NCBI RefSeq assembly: GCF_900188035.1
Contig: NZ_FZNN01000001.1
Span: 62,001 to 126,000, forward strand
From: Puniceibacterium sediminis
GTDB taxonomy: Bacteria > Pseudomonadota > Alphaproteobacteria > Rhodobacterales > Rhodobacteraceae
Direction: 5' to 3'
DNA: 64,000 nt
Made by a program: the position numbers and the translations under genes. How positions within the stretch are numbered: position 1 is the first letter of the stretch; each line of letters starts with the position of its first letter. Of this stretch, positions 1-7,339 are shown piece after piece. The notes beneath the pieces were generated by a model, which saw only the letters and a list, made by a program, of their open reading frames with translations, did no database searches and had not been told where the DNA came from.

Positions 1-54
1 CCGGCAAGCGGGCCATCAGGTCGATCAGTGCGTCGATGTCGGTGCGTTCGCTCA
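1..54 (-). CDS. recR: Recombination mediator RecR, N-terminal fragment
   Basis: Only the first 18 codons lie in the window; the gene runs off the left edge. The reverse strand starts with ATG and reads MSERTDIDALIDLMARLP, which matches the N-terminal helix of RecR, a zinc-binding recombination mediator that acts with RecO and RecF to load RecA on gapped DNA. It lies downstream of dnaX and ybaB on the same strand, the classic dnaX-ybaB-recR order, and this supports the call as much as the short peptide does. Confidence 0.8.
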
Positions 55-138
55 TGCCGGTAGGGTGCCTAAGTCAGACCCGGGCTACCGGGACGTGCGG
101 GGCAAACCGCAGCTGTCCGCGCGGCGCCCGTTTCAGCA

Positions 139-483
139 TCAAAACGGAAGCTTCATGTCTGCCGGAAGGCCCATGGCTTCGGTCAGTTTGGACATTTCCT
201 GCTGGGCGCGGTCAGATGCCTTGCCCTGCGCGTCCTTGACTGCGGCCATGATCAGATCCTCGACCACTTCTTTTTCGTCCTTGTTGAAAATCGAAGGATC
301 GATATCCAGCCCCTTGAGTTCGCCCTTGGCCGAGCAGGTCGCCTTGACCAAGCCCGCGCCGGACTCTCCTACAACCATGATGTTGTGCATCTCTTCCTGC
401 AGGGCGGTCATCTTGGTTTGCATTTCCTGCGCGGTCTTCATCATCTTGGCCATATCGCCAAGCCCGCCTAGTCCCTTGAGCAT
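139..483 (-). CDS. ybaB: YbaB/EbfC family nucleoid-associated protein
   Basis: This 114-residue protein has the usual length of the YbaB/EbfC family of small dimeric DNA-binding nucleoid proteins. It begins MLKGLGGLGDMAKMMKTAQE, the Met-rich helical N terminus of the family, and has the typical central Gly-rich strand and C-terminal amphipathic helix. The start at 483 has a good ribosome binding site (AGGAG). The frame stays open further upstream, but that extension runs antisense to the dnaX 3' end and is Arg/Pro-rich filler. It lies between dnaX and recR, as in most proteobacteria. The exact cellular role is not established here; chromosome organisation or RecFOR support is usually proposed. 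Confidence 0.93.
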   Translation of the reverse strand: MLKGLGGLGDMAKMMKTAQEMQTKMTALQEEMHNIMVVGESGAGLVKATCSAKGELKGLDIDPSIFNKDEKEVVEDLIMAAVKDAQGKASDRAQQEMSKLTEAMGLPADMKLPF

Positions 484-634
484 GTCTGTCTCCTGTCCGT
501 TGAGTTGTTCCAGAGATACGCGCGGGGGGGGCGCGTCACAAGGGGAGCATTGTTCCTGAACTGGCAACTTTGTGGCACTTCGCAGAATTGTCCTGCGTTT
601 TTGTGGGGGCCACGCGACTGTTGCGCTGGTGAAT

Positions 635-2389
635 TCAGCCGTCCTCGAACGGGTCCCATTCATCCTCGACCTCGGGAAGGGCCTCGGCCTGAGCCAGATT
701 GGCAATGGCCTCGGCGCTGCGGATGTCGCGGATGCTGGCCTTGGGAAAGGCGGCGAGCGCGGCCACGACCAGCGGGTGTTCCGACGCGGTGGCGCGCAGG
801 GCGATGTCGGCCGCGTCACGCTTTTCCGCGATGGTTGGCGTTTCGCAATCATTGACCAGGGTCACGGCCCAGCGGTTGCCGCTCCACCTTTGCAGCGCCG
901 CGCCGAGTTTCTGGGCAAGGTCAGAGGGCGCGTTGTCGGCCGGAGTGAATTCGATCCGGCCCGGCTGATAGGCAGCAAGGCGCACACCGGTTTCCACATC
1001 GACCAACAGTTTCACATCCCGGTTGATGCGGATCAGTTCGACAACATGCTCAAAACTGGGGAAACGGGCCAGCGCGGCGTCGACTTCAGTCGCCAGCGCC
1101 TGAACGGGCTGGCCGCCGGAACCGCCGCCTGCGCGTTGATGTGATACCGCAGAGGTCGCACCACTCATCGTGCCGCCGCCCGATGCCCCGCCGATTGCAC
1201 CAGAGCCACCCGGCCCGGGCGCAGGCGGTGCGCTGTTCTGGAGTTTGCGCACAAGATCCTCAGGCGAGGGCAGTTCCGAGACATGGGTCAGCCGGATCAC
1301 CGCCATTTCGGCCGCCATCATCGCATTCGGTGCCGAAGCGACTTCGTCCAGCGCCTTGAGCAACATCTGCCACATCCGCGTCAGCGGGCGCATTCCCAGA
1401 CGCTGGGCCATGGACTGGCCGCGCGTGCGTTCATCCGGGCTGATTGTCGGATCCTCGGCAGCTTCGGGCGTGATCTTGACGACTGAAATCCAATGCGTGA
1501 CCTCGGCCAGATCGCGCAGCACGGCCATTGGATCGGCACCTTCGGAATACTGCGCGCTGAGTTCGGACAATGCCCCCCCCGCGTCGCCCTGCATGATCAG
1601 GTCGAACAGGTCCATCACCCGACCACGGTCGGCAAGGCCCAGCATGGCGCGGACCTGTTCTGCCGTCGTCTCGCCTGCGCCATGACTTATCGCCTGATCA
1701 AGAAGCGAGGTCGCGTCGCGGGCTGATCCTTCGGCGGCGCGGGTGATCAGGGCAAGCGCGTCGTCACTGATCTGCGCCTCTTCGGAACCGGCGATCTTTT
1801 GCAGCAGGGCGATCATCACCTCGGGTTCGATGCGGCGCAGATCGAACCGTTGGCAGCGCGACAGGACCGTCACCGGAACCTTGCGGATTTCAGTGGTAGC
1901 AAAGATGAATTTCACATGCGCGGGCGGTTCTTCAAGCGTCTTCAGCAGCGCGTTAAAGGCCCCGGTGCTCAGCATGTGCACTTCGTCGATGATGTAGACC
2001 TTGTAGCGGGCCGAAGCCGCGCGGTAGTGCACGGAATCGATGATCTCGCGGATGTTGGCGACGCCGGTGTTGGACGCGGCGTCCATCTCGATCACATCGA
2101 CATGCCGCCCCTCCATGATCGCGGTGCAGTGTTCGCACTGCCCGCAGGGGTCGGTCGTGGGGCCGCCGGTGCCGTCCGGGCCGATGCAGTTCATGCCCTT
2201 GGCAATGATCCGCGCGGTGGTGGTTTTGCCGGTGCCACGGATGCCGGTCATGATAAAGGCCTGCGCGATGCGGTCGGCGGCAAAGGCATTCCTGAGCGTA
2301 CGCACCATCGCGTCCTGCCCGACGAGATCGACAAAGGTTTCGGGGCGGTACTTGCGGGCAAGGACCTGATACTTGGGCGCGTCGGACAT
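635..2389 (-). CDS. dnaX: DNA polymerase III subunit gamma/tau
   Basis: This is the 584-residue clamp-loader ATPase. The N terminus has the AAA+ core with a Walker A motif GIRGTGKTT near residues 49-57, a four-Cys zinc module in the segment from about residue 68 to 88, and Walker B IIDEVH near residue 138. A Gly/Ala/Ser-rich linker around residues 390-425 separates the ATPase and collar part from the C-terminal tau region, which contacts DnaB and the polymerase alpha subunit. I saw no obvious programmed frameshift site that would make a short gamma form, but this was not tested thoroughly. It heads the dnaX-ybaB-recR cluster. The start at 2389 (MSDAPKYQVLARKYRP) fits the conserved family N terminus. 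Confidence 0.97.
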   Translation of the reverse strand: MSDAPKYQVLARKYRPETFVDLVGQDAMVRTLRNAFAADRIAQAFIMTGIRGTGKTTTARIIAKGMNCIGPDGTGGPTTDPCGQCEHCTAIMEGRHVDVIEMDAASNTGVANIREIIDSVHYRAASARYKVYIIDEVHMLSTGAFNALLKTLEEPPAHVKFIFATTEIRKVPVTVLSRCQRFDLRRIEPEVMIALLQKIAGSEEAQISDDALALITRAAEGSARDATSLLDQAISHGAGETTAEQVRAMLGLADRGRVMDLFDLIMQGDAGGALSELSAQYSEGADPMAVLRDLAEVTHWISVVKITPEAAEDPTISPDERTRGQSMAQRLGMRPLTRMWQMLLKALDEVASAPNAMMAAEMAVIRLTHVSELPSPEDLVRKLQNSAPPAPGPGGSGAIGGASGGGTMSGATSAVSHQRAGGGSGGQPVQALATEVDAALARFPSFEHVVELIRINRDVKLLVDVETGVRLAAYQPGRIEFTPADNAPSDLAQKLGAALQRWSGNRWAVTLVNDCETPTIAEKRDAADIALRATASEHPLVVAALAAFPKASIRDIRSAEAIANLAQAEALPEVEDEWDPFEDG

Positions 2390-2687
2390 GCATGGCCTCT
2401 TTCGGGGTTCGCTGCCAAACTACGGGTTGCGGTGCGGCGCGTCCACCGCAGATGCGCGACCGGCCAGGTCTCATCCGTCGCTGCACAAACCTTTGCCACC
2501 GGGATGCGCGCACGGGCTTGCGTGTCTGGTTGGGTCGGCGGTATGATTACGGCAGGTCCCGGGGCAGGGGGCCACCTGATCCGCGGAAAGCGTGCTGCAC
2601 CTGCCTTGCGACGTGAAAGACCACATTTGGTTTTTTTCTGTGCCCGGACAGTAGCGGATCCTCGGGCAGCGACAGGAGGAACCTGAC

Positions 2688-4238
2688 ATGGCCCTATCCC
2701 CGGCCTTTCCGACCGATATTACCCTCGATTCCCTGCGCCGCGACGCCAAGGCGCTGAAAAAAGCCCATGCAGCGCGCGCACCCGGCGCGCTGGAGCGGTT
2801 AAAGGCGCATGTGCCACGTGCAGATCTGGGCGCGCTGAAACATGCCGACTTCTTGCACGTCATCGCCCGGGAACATGATTTCGAAAGCTGGCCCCGGCTG
2901 AAGCTGGCCGCCGAGACGATTGGCATGGACCGCGCGGCGCGGCAGCAGCGGCTGAAGGTCGCGCTGTTTCACGGTCATGGCTGGGCCGCCGAACAGCTGC
3001 TGGACGAAACGCCGGATCTTGCCGATGGGCTGTTCGGGCTGCAATGCGCCCTGTACGACCGTGCTGCCGTCGTGTCGGCGCTGGCACGTGACCCCGGGCT
3101 GGCGGTGCAGACATTCGGCCCGCGGCGGCCGATCCTGCACCTCGCTTTTTCCAAGTGGATCAAGCAGCGCCCTGATCTTGAGGCGGACATGCTTGCGGTC
3201 GCCGAGGCGCTGAAGACTGCCGGGGCGGATGTGAACGACGGGTATGCCGCGGAGGCAGCGCCGGATCGTGCCCTTTCGGCGCTTTACGGGGCCTTGGGTC
3301 ATTCGGACAACATGGTGCTGGCGCGCTGGTTTCTGGACCACCGCGCTGACCCGAACGACGGCGAATCGCTGTATCATGCGACCGAACTTGGCCATCACGA
3401 CGGGCTGCGGATGCTGCTGGCGCACGGCGCCGACCCGAAAGGCACCAATGCGCTGCTGCGGGCGATGGATTTCGACGATGTCGCGGCAGTTCGGATGCTG
3501 CTGGAGCATGGCGCGCAGCCGGATGATTTTGACGACACCGATGCGGTCGACGTGCAGCCCTGGACCATCCCGGCCCTGCATCACGCAGCGCGGCGCGGTT
3601 CCGGGGTCGAAATGGTGGCACTGCTGCTGGAACATGGCGCGGATCCGGCGCGGCCCTATCAGGGCGTCAGCGCCTATTCCTATGCGCGGGTTCATGGCAA
3701 CCGGATCGTGGCGGACGCGATCGAAGAGCGCGGTGCCGCGATCCCCCTGACCCGGGAGGAAAAGCTATTGGCGCAGGCGGCGGATGGTGATCTGCGCCCC
3801 GGCATCTTCATCGATCCCGATAAGTTGCCCGAGGCGTACCGGACCATTCTACGGCAAATCCTGCATTTGCCGGGCCGTCTGGATCACATCCGCCGTCTCG
3901 TCGGGCTGGGCGTGGAATACGACGGCACGGATTCCGAAGGGCTGACCCCGGTGCAAGTCGCGGGATGGAGTGGTTTGCCCGAAGTGCTGGAATATTTCCT
4001 GAGCCTGCGGCCCGATCTGAGTCACGTCAACGGTTATGGGGGCACGCTGTTGAGCACGATCATTCACGGTTCGGAAAACAACCTCCAGCAAGACGGTCGG
4101 GATTATCTGGCCTGTTTGGAACTGGCACTGCGGCAGGGTGTGGCCCTGCCTCGGAAGATGATCGGGCAGGCGGGGCGCGAGGATGTCGCGGCCTTTCTTG
4201 AGGCATGGGCTGAGGCGCATCCCGGTCAGGTCGTCTAA
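2688..4238 (+). CDS. Ankyrin repeat protein
   Basis: This is a 516-residue soluble protein with no signal peptide. The first ~90 residues are helical and charged (begins MALSPAFPTDITLDSLRRDA). The rest contains several ankyrin-like units, recognisable by repeated phrases such as LLAHGADP, LLEHGAQP and LLEHGADP between about residues 230 and 330, and weaker units towards the C terminus. Ankyrin repeats bind proteins, so an enzymatic role is unlikely, and the partner is unknown. The start has a strong AGGAGG ribosome site 7 bases upstream. It is transcribed away from dnaX across a 298-bp gap that shows no other gene, and it is followed at once by a GC-rich hairpin element that may end its transcript. 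Confidence 0.85.
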   Translation: MALSPAFPTDITLDSLRRDAKALKKAHAARAPGALERLKAHVPRADLGALKHADFLHVIAREHDFESWPRLKLAAETIGMDRAARQQRLKVALFHGHGWAAEQLLDETPDLADGLFGLQCALYDRAAVVSALARDPGLAVQTFGPRRPILHLAFSKWIKQRPDLEADMLAVAEALKTAGADVNDGYAAEAAPDRALSALYGALGHSDNMVLARWFLDHRADPNDGESLYHATELGHHDGLRMLLAHGADPKGTNALLRAMDFDDVAAVRMLLEHGAQPDDFDDTDAVDVQPWTIPALHHAARRGSGVEMVALLLEHGADPARPYQGVSAYSYARVHGNRIVADAIEERGAAIPLTREEKLLAQAADGDLRPGIFIDPDKLPEAYRTILRQILHLPGRLDHIRRLVGLGVEYDGTDSEGLTPVQVAGWSGLPEVLEYFLSLRPDLSHVNGYGGTLLSTIIHGSENNLQQDGRDYLACLELALRQGVALPRKMIGQAGREDVAAFLEAWAEAHPGQVV

Positions 4239-4252
4239 TCGCCGAGGTGGGA

Positions 4253-4321
4253 GGGGGGCTGTCTGCCCCCCGTCTTGCCACTGACCGCCCCTCCCCGAGA
4301 ATATTCATGGACATACGAAAT
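4253..4321 (+). repeat. GC-rich hairpin element, copy A
   Basis: This lies 15 bases past the ankyrin gene stop. A perfect hairpin GGGGGGCTGTCTGCCCCCC is followed by a C-rich stretch and the tail GAGAATATTCATGGACATA. The same architecture and tail recur at 15934, 24111, 49127 and 58381. It may act as the terminator of the ankyrin gene. Confidence 0.75.
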
Positions 4322-4471
4322 CCGGGCTGGTCGTACGGTAGTGTCCAATGCCTCCGGAACTTTCAGGCGGCTGGCGGTTTGTTTCCAAGACCGCTGCGCA
4401 GGCCCGGTTCCTGTTTACCGGGGACATGGGTCGTGTATCATCGCGGCGGGTGATGATCAGGGGGAAGATAT

Positions 4472-5305
4472 ATGCGTCTCAGAGGTGTGCGCGGCAGCCG
4501 CAACGTTGAAGACCGGCGTCGGTCGGGTGGCGGCGGCAAAGCAGGCATCGGCGGGGTCGGCTTGCTCGTGGTTCTGGCGATAGGCTATTTTGCCGGGATC
4601 GACGTCACACCACTGCTAAGCCAGCTGCCGCAAGAAAGCTCGGCTCCGCGCGAGCTTAGCGCGGCCGAAGAACAGGCGGGCGAATTCTCCGCGCAGGTTC
4701 TGGCCACCACCGAAACAGTCTGGGATCGTCTCTTCGCAGAACAACTGGGCGCGGAATATGCGCCACCCATCATGGTCCTTTATTCCGGGGTCACGCAGTC
4801 ACCCTGTGGCGGCGCGAGCGGGGCGACTGGCCCGTTCTACTGCCCGGCCGACAACAAGGCCTACCTCGATACGGATTTCTTTGCCACTCTGGCGCAGGAG
4901 TTGGGCGCGCAGGGCGATTTTGCCGCCGCCTATGTCATCGCCCACGAAGTTGCGCATCATGTGCAGGACGAATTGGGCATTCTGGGCGAGGTCAACAGGC
5001 TGCGGCAGTCCGCCTCTGAGCGCGACGCCAATGCACTGACCGTGCGGCTGGAGCTTCAGGCGGATTGTCTTTCGGGGGTCTGGGCGCAGTCGGTCAATGG
5101 CATTCTGGAGCCCGGCGATCTTGACGAGGCCTTGAATGCCGCAAAGCGGATCGGCGACGATTATCTGCAAAAGCGCGCAGGACGCGTCCCGCAGCCGCAC
5201 ACCTTTACCCATGGGACGTCAAAGCAGCGGTCTTCATGGTTTGCAAAGGGGTACAACAGCGGGCAGATCGACACCTGCGATACCTTCGGCGCGGCGGAGC
5301 TTTGA
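4472..5305 (+). CDS. ypfJ: Neutral zinc metallopeptidase, YpfJ family, membrane-anchored
   Basis: This 277-residue protein has a Gly/Arg-rich cytoplasmic start, one membrane segment near residues 26-41 and a periplasmic catalytic part. The zinc motif HEVAH is at residues 158-162, and an LELQADCLSG segment near residues 193-201 probably supplies the third ligand. The double Cys pattern (PCGG and FYCPADNKAY near residues 111-131) is also typical of the putative neutral zinc metallopeptidase family (YpfJ). The physiological substrate is unknown. The start is preceded by GGGGAAG. The stop is only four bases before the next start, so it is probably co-transcribed with the phosphatase-like gene. 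Confidence 0.9.
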   Translation: MRLRGVRGSRNVEDRRRSGGGGKAGIGGVGLLVVLAIGYFAGIDVTPLLSQLPQESSAPRELSAAEEQAGEFSAQVLATTETVWDRLFAEQLGAEYAPPIMVLYSGVTQSPCGGASGATGPFYCPADNKAYLDTDFFATLAQELGAQGDFAAAYVIAHEVAHHVQDELGILGEVNRLRQSASERDANALTVRLELQADCLSGVWAQSVNGILEPGDLDEALNAAKRIGDDYLQKRAGRVPQPHTFTHGTSKQRSSWFAKGYNSGQIDTCDTFGAAEL

Positions 5306-5309
5306 GGCG

Positions 5310-5822
5310 ATGACGGTGATGCATGCCGTTCATGTGGGGGACGGGATCCTCGCAATTGCGCCGCTGCCCGGGTCGGATGGCACCTATGGCGAAGACCTTG
5401 AGCATATCCATGGCTGGGCACCTGCCATCGTCATTTCCCTGACCACCGAGGTTGAGATGATTGGTGGGGGCGTTCGGGATCTTGGCGCGCGCCTTCAGGA
5501 TCAGGGCACCCGCTGGGTGCATCTGCCGATCGAGGATTTCGATACGCCCGGGGCGGCCTTTCTTCAGGCTTGGCCAAAGGTGTCGGCGCAGGTGCTGGCT
5601 GCATTGGCCGGGGGTGGCCGGGTGTTGATACATTGCCGGGGCGGTTGCGGGCGATCTGGCATGGTAGCGTTGCGCCTGATGATCGAGGCCGGAGAGGCCC
5701 CGGACGAGGCGCTGGCGCGGCTTCGGCATGTTCGGCCCTGTGCGGTGGAAACGGATGCGCAGATGGCCTGGGCGATGGCGGCAACTCGGGGGCGTGCGAT
5801 TTTCGTGCGCCATGCCGAATAG
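5310..5822 (+). CDS. Dual-specificity/tyrosine phosphatase-like protein
   Basis: This 170-residue protein contains the Cys-based phosphatase signature HCRGGCGRS at residues 108-116, with the nucleophile Cys109 and the phosphate-binding Arg115. An acidic segment IEDFDTP near residues 74-80 is a good candidate for the general acid loop. It therefore probably dephosphorylates proteins or another phosphomonoester in the cytoplasm; the substrate cannot be told. The start chosen is the ATG four bases after the metallopeptidase stop; a longer frame upstream only overlaps that gene. It resembles the CDKN3/dual-specificity-like proteins found in Rhodobacteraceae. Confidence 0.8.
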   Translation: MTVMHAVHVGDGILAIAPLPGSDGTYGEDLEHIHGWAPAIVISLTTEVEMIGGGVRDLGARLQDQGTRWVHLPIEDFDTPGAAFLQAWPKVSAQVLAALAGGGRVLIHCRGGCGRSGMVALRLMIEAGEAPDEALARLRHVRPCAVETDAQMAWAMAATRGRAIFVRHAE

Positions 5823-5926
5823 GCGAAACCTGCACATGTGAATCGGTGATCGGCGTAATGGGGCGCGGAAAATCTATTCCTGCGCCGCCTGTGGTGCGTT
5901 TTCAGGAAACGCAACCTATGCGGCAC

Positions 5927-5953
5927 GTTTCAAGTCGCTGTGCGACCTGAAAC
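5927..5953 (-). terminator. Hairpin downstream of SRP RNA
   Basis: GTTTCAAGTCGC (5927-5938) pairs with GCGACCTGAAAC (5942-5953), a 12-bp stem with one G-U pair. It lies just 3' of the SRP RNA on the minus strand. There is no clear T tract, so termination is an inference. A second 7-bp hairpin is at 5895-5913. Confidence 0.4.
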
Positions 5954-5960
5954 TTAGGTG

Positions 5961-6055
5961 AGAGGCTGACAACGACCCAAGCGGGGCTCGTTACGGCTGC
6001 TTCCTTCCGGATCTGACCGGGTTGGCGAGGCGCCTGCCCGCGCCAACCCCTCGAC
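5961..6055 (-). ncRNA. ffs: Signal recognition particle RNA, 4.5S type
   Basis: The minus strand carries the nearly invariant SRP loop sequence GGTCAGATCCGGAAGGAAGC, followed by AGCCGTAACGAGCCCC. This is the small bacterial SRP RNA apical domain with the GGAA tetraloop and the Ffh-binding symmetric loop. Flanking halves GGGGTTGG and CCAACCC extend the stem. The RNA binds Ffh (SRP54) and targets membrane and secreted proteins to FtsY. Ends are approximate: the core is certain, and the 5' end near 6055 and 3' end near 5961 were set by the usual ~95-nt length. Confidence 0.92.
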
Positions 6056-6101
6056 GGACTACATAGGGTCTGAAAATCGGATTCGCAACCCGGCTTTCAC
6101 A

Positions 6102-6752
6102 TCAGTTGAATCCAGCGGCCCGGGCACCCGCAAGCAGGCTTGGTGCGACGTGGTGCGCATGATGCCCGGCGGTAGGAAGCAGATCAGGGACCTGTACCAC
6201 GCGCATCCCGGCGGTGTGGGCGGCTTGCGCGCCGGTATCGCTGTCCTCGAAAACGAGGCACGCGGTCGGGTCAACCTCAAGACGCTGCGCCGCCAGCAGA
6301 TAGGCGTCAGGTGCGGGTTTCGCGCGTGTGACGCAGTTTACGGTGACGACGGTGGAGAAGTATTTGTCCAGACCGGTCAGGCTGATCTTTTCCTGTGCAG
6401 AGATTGATTGCGATGAGGTCACGATTCCGCAGGGGATTTCCCGCGCTGCGAGGTCGTTCAGAAGGGCCAGCGCACCGGGTTTGAGGTCGATCCCCGCTGT
6501 GTGCAGGCGCCTTGCTTCGATGGTCCAGTGGTGATCCAGCGCGTCCAGGTCGAGATTCGGCAGTTGCGCACGCAGGATTGCATCCCCGCTGTTGCGATCC
6601 TTGCCGATCAGCTGGTGCAGGAAGGTCTGCTCGACAGCGTGGCCAAGGGCGGCAAAGGCGGCCTGCCCGGCAGCAATGCTGAGGCGTTCGCTGTCGATCA
6701 GGGTACCGTCAAGGTCAAACAGGACAGCGCTGTAGTTTATGCGCTGGCTCAT
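6102..6752 (-). CDS. HAD-IA family hydrolase (phosphatase)
   Basis: This is a 216-residue cytoplasmic HAD phosphatase. Motif I FDLDGTL (nucleophile Asp13, acid Asp15) is close to the N terminus. Motif II is in the IVTSSQ segment, and motif III/IV is in the segment ending VFEDSDTGAQAA, with a Lys in TRAKPAPD. The cap is the helical type inserted after motif I, as in phosphoglycolate phosphatase and beta-phosphoglucomutase relatives, so a small sugar phosphate is a likely substrate. The start is the ATG at 6752, which overlaps the stop of the upstream small secreted protein (ATGA), so the two genes are translationally coupled. Confidence 0.88.
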   Translation of the reverse strand: MSQRINYSAVLFDLDGTLIDSERLSIAAGQAAFAALGHAVEQTFLHQLIGKDRNSGDAILRAQLPNLDLDALDHHWTIEARRLHTAGIDLKPGALALLNDLAAREIPCGIVTSSQSISAQEKISLTGLDKYFSTVVTVNCVTRAKPAPDAYLLAAQRLEVDPTACLVFEDSDTGAQAAHTAGMRVVQVPDLLPTAGHHAHHVAPSLLAGARAAGFN

Positions 6753-7087
6753 TTCGGCGCAAAGCCGCCGGGGCAGGTGAAAGTATTGAAAGCGCCGTAG
6801 CATGTGGCGCTGCGATCAAATCCCGTGACGGTAACGACGGCATAAAAGGTGCGATCTTCATAGGTTGTCTTCAAACCCGCGCGAACCAGATCGTAGCAGC
6901 CTTCGGGGTTGAGACGGCAGCCCATCAACGCGGCAGAGGTCACTGCATCCTTGCCCTTGAGATCCTTGGATGCAAGGGAGTCCAGAAGCGTAGCGCGCAA
7001 CGCGGATTCGGCCCGGTCTTCGTTCGGGAGAGTGAGCCATGCACCCAGCAATCCAAGGGCGAGGAGCAGGACGATGAGGCGCAGCAT
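6749..7087 (-). CDS. Small secreted protein of unknown function
   Basis: This 112-residue protein starts MLRLIVLLLALGLLGAWLTL, a clear signal peptide or single membrane anchor. The mature part has four Cys residues (GCRLNPEGCYD and TCYGAFNTFTC), which suggests two periplasmic disulfides. I do not recognise a family. An ATG six codons upstream is also in frame but gives a worse signal peptide. The stop overlaps the start of the HAD phosphatase, so they form a two-gene operon. Confidence 0.7.
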   Translation of the reverse strand: MLRLIVLLLALGLLGAWLTLPNEDRAESALRATLLDSLASKDLKGKDAVTSAALMGCRLNPEGCYDLVRAGLKTTYEDRTFYAVVTVTGFDRSATCYGAFNTFTCPGGFAPK

Positions 7088-7339
7088 GGGGATATCCTTT
7101 GGCACAGTTTCGGCGCTGCATAGACCATGCAGCCAACCCGGTGTCGAGCGGCCCGCGCCGAAAGGGGCGATTACAGCTTGGCGCTCAGTGGCGCTCCCTA
7201 CATCTCAAGCGTGTTTCATGCGGGCCTCGACAGCGCACGGAGTCCGCGCCGACGCTGGCATGAACCGCTTCAACACAGGAAGCCCGCACAAGGCCACAAG
7301 CCTGTATGCGGGCGCCGTAATTTAATATGTGCCGTGCCG

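Noticed and set aside
139-852. Extended ybaB reading frame of 237 residues
   Set aside because: The extra 123 residues are Arg/Pro-rich and lie antisense to or across the dnaX 3' end; the start at 483 has a real ribosome site.
2390-2687. A gene in the gap between dnaX and the ankyrin gene
   Set aside because: Frames there lack a ribosome site and are shadows that extend into the flanking genes.
7088-7339. A small gene or RNA in the gap between the secreted protein and cpdB
   Set aside because: Scattered repeats such as GGCGCT and GCGGGC occur, but no convincing stem, tRNA fold or ORF with a start site was found.
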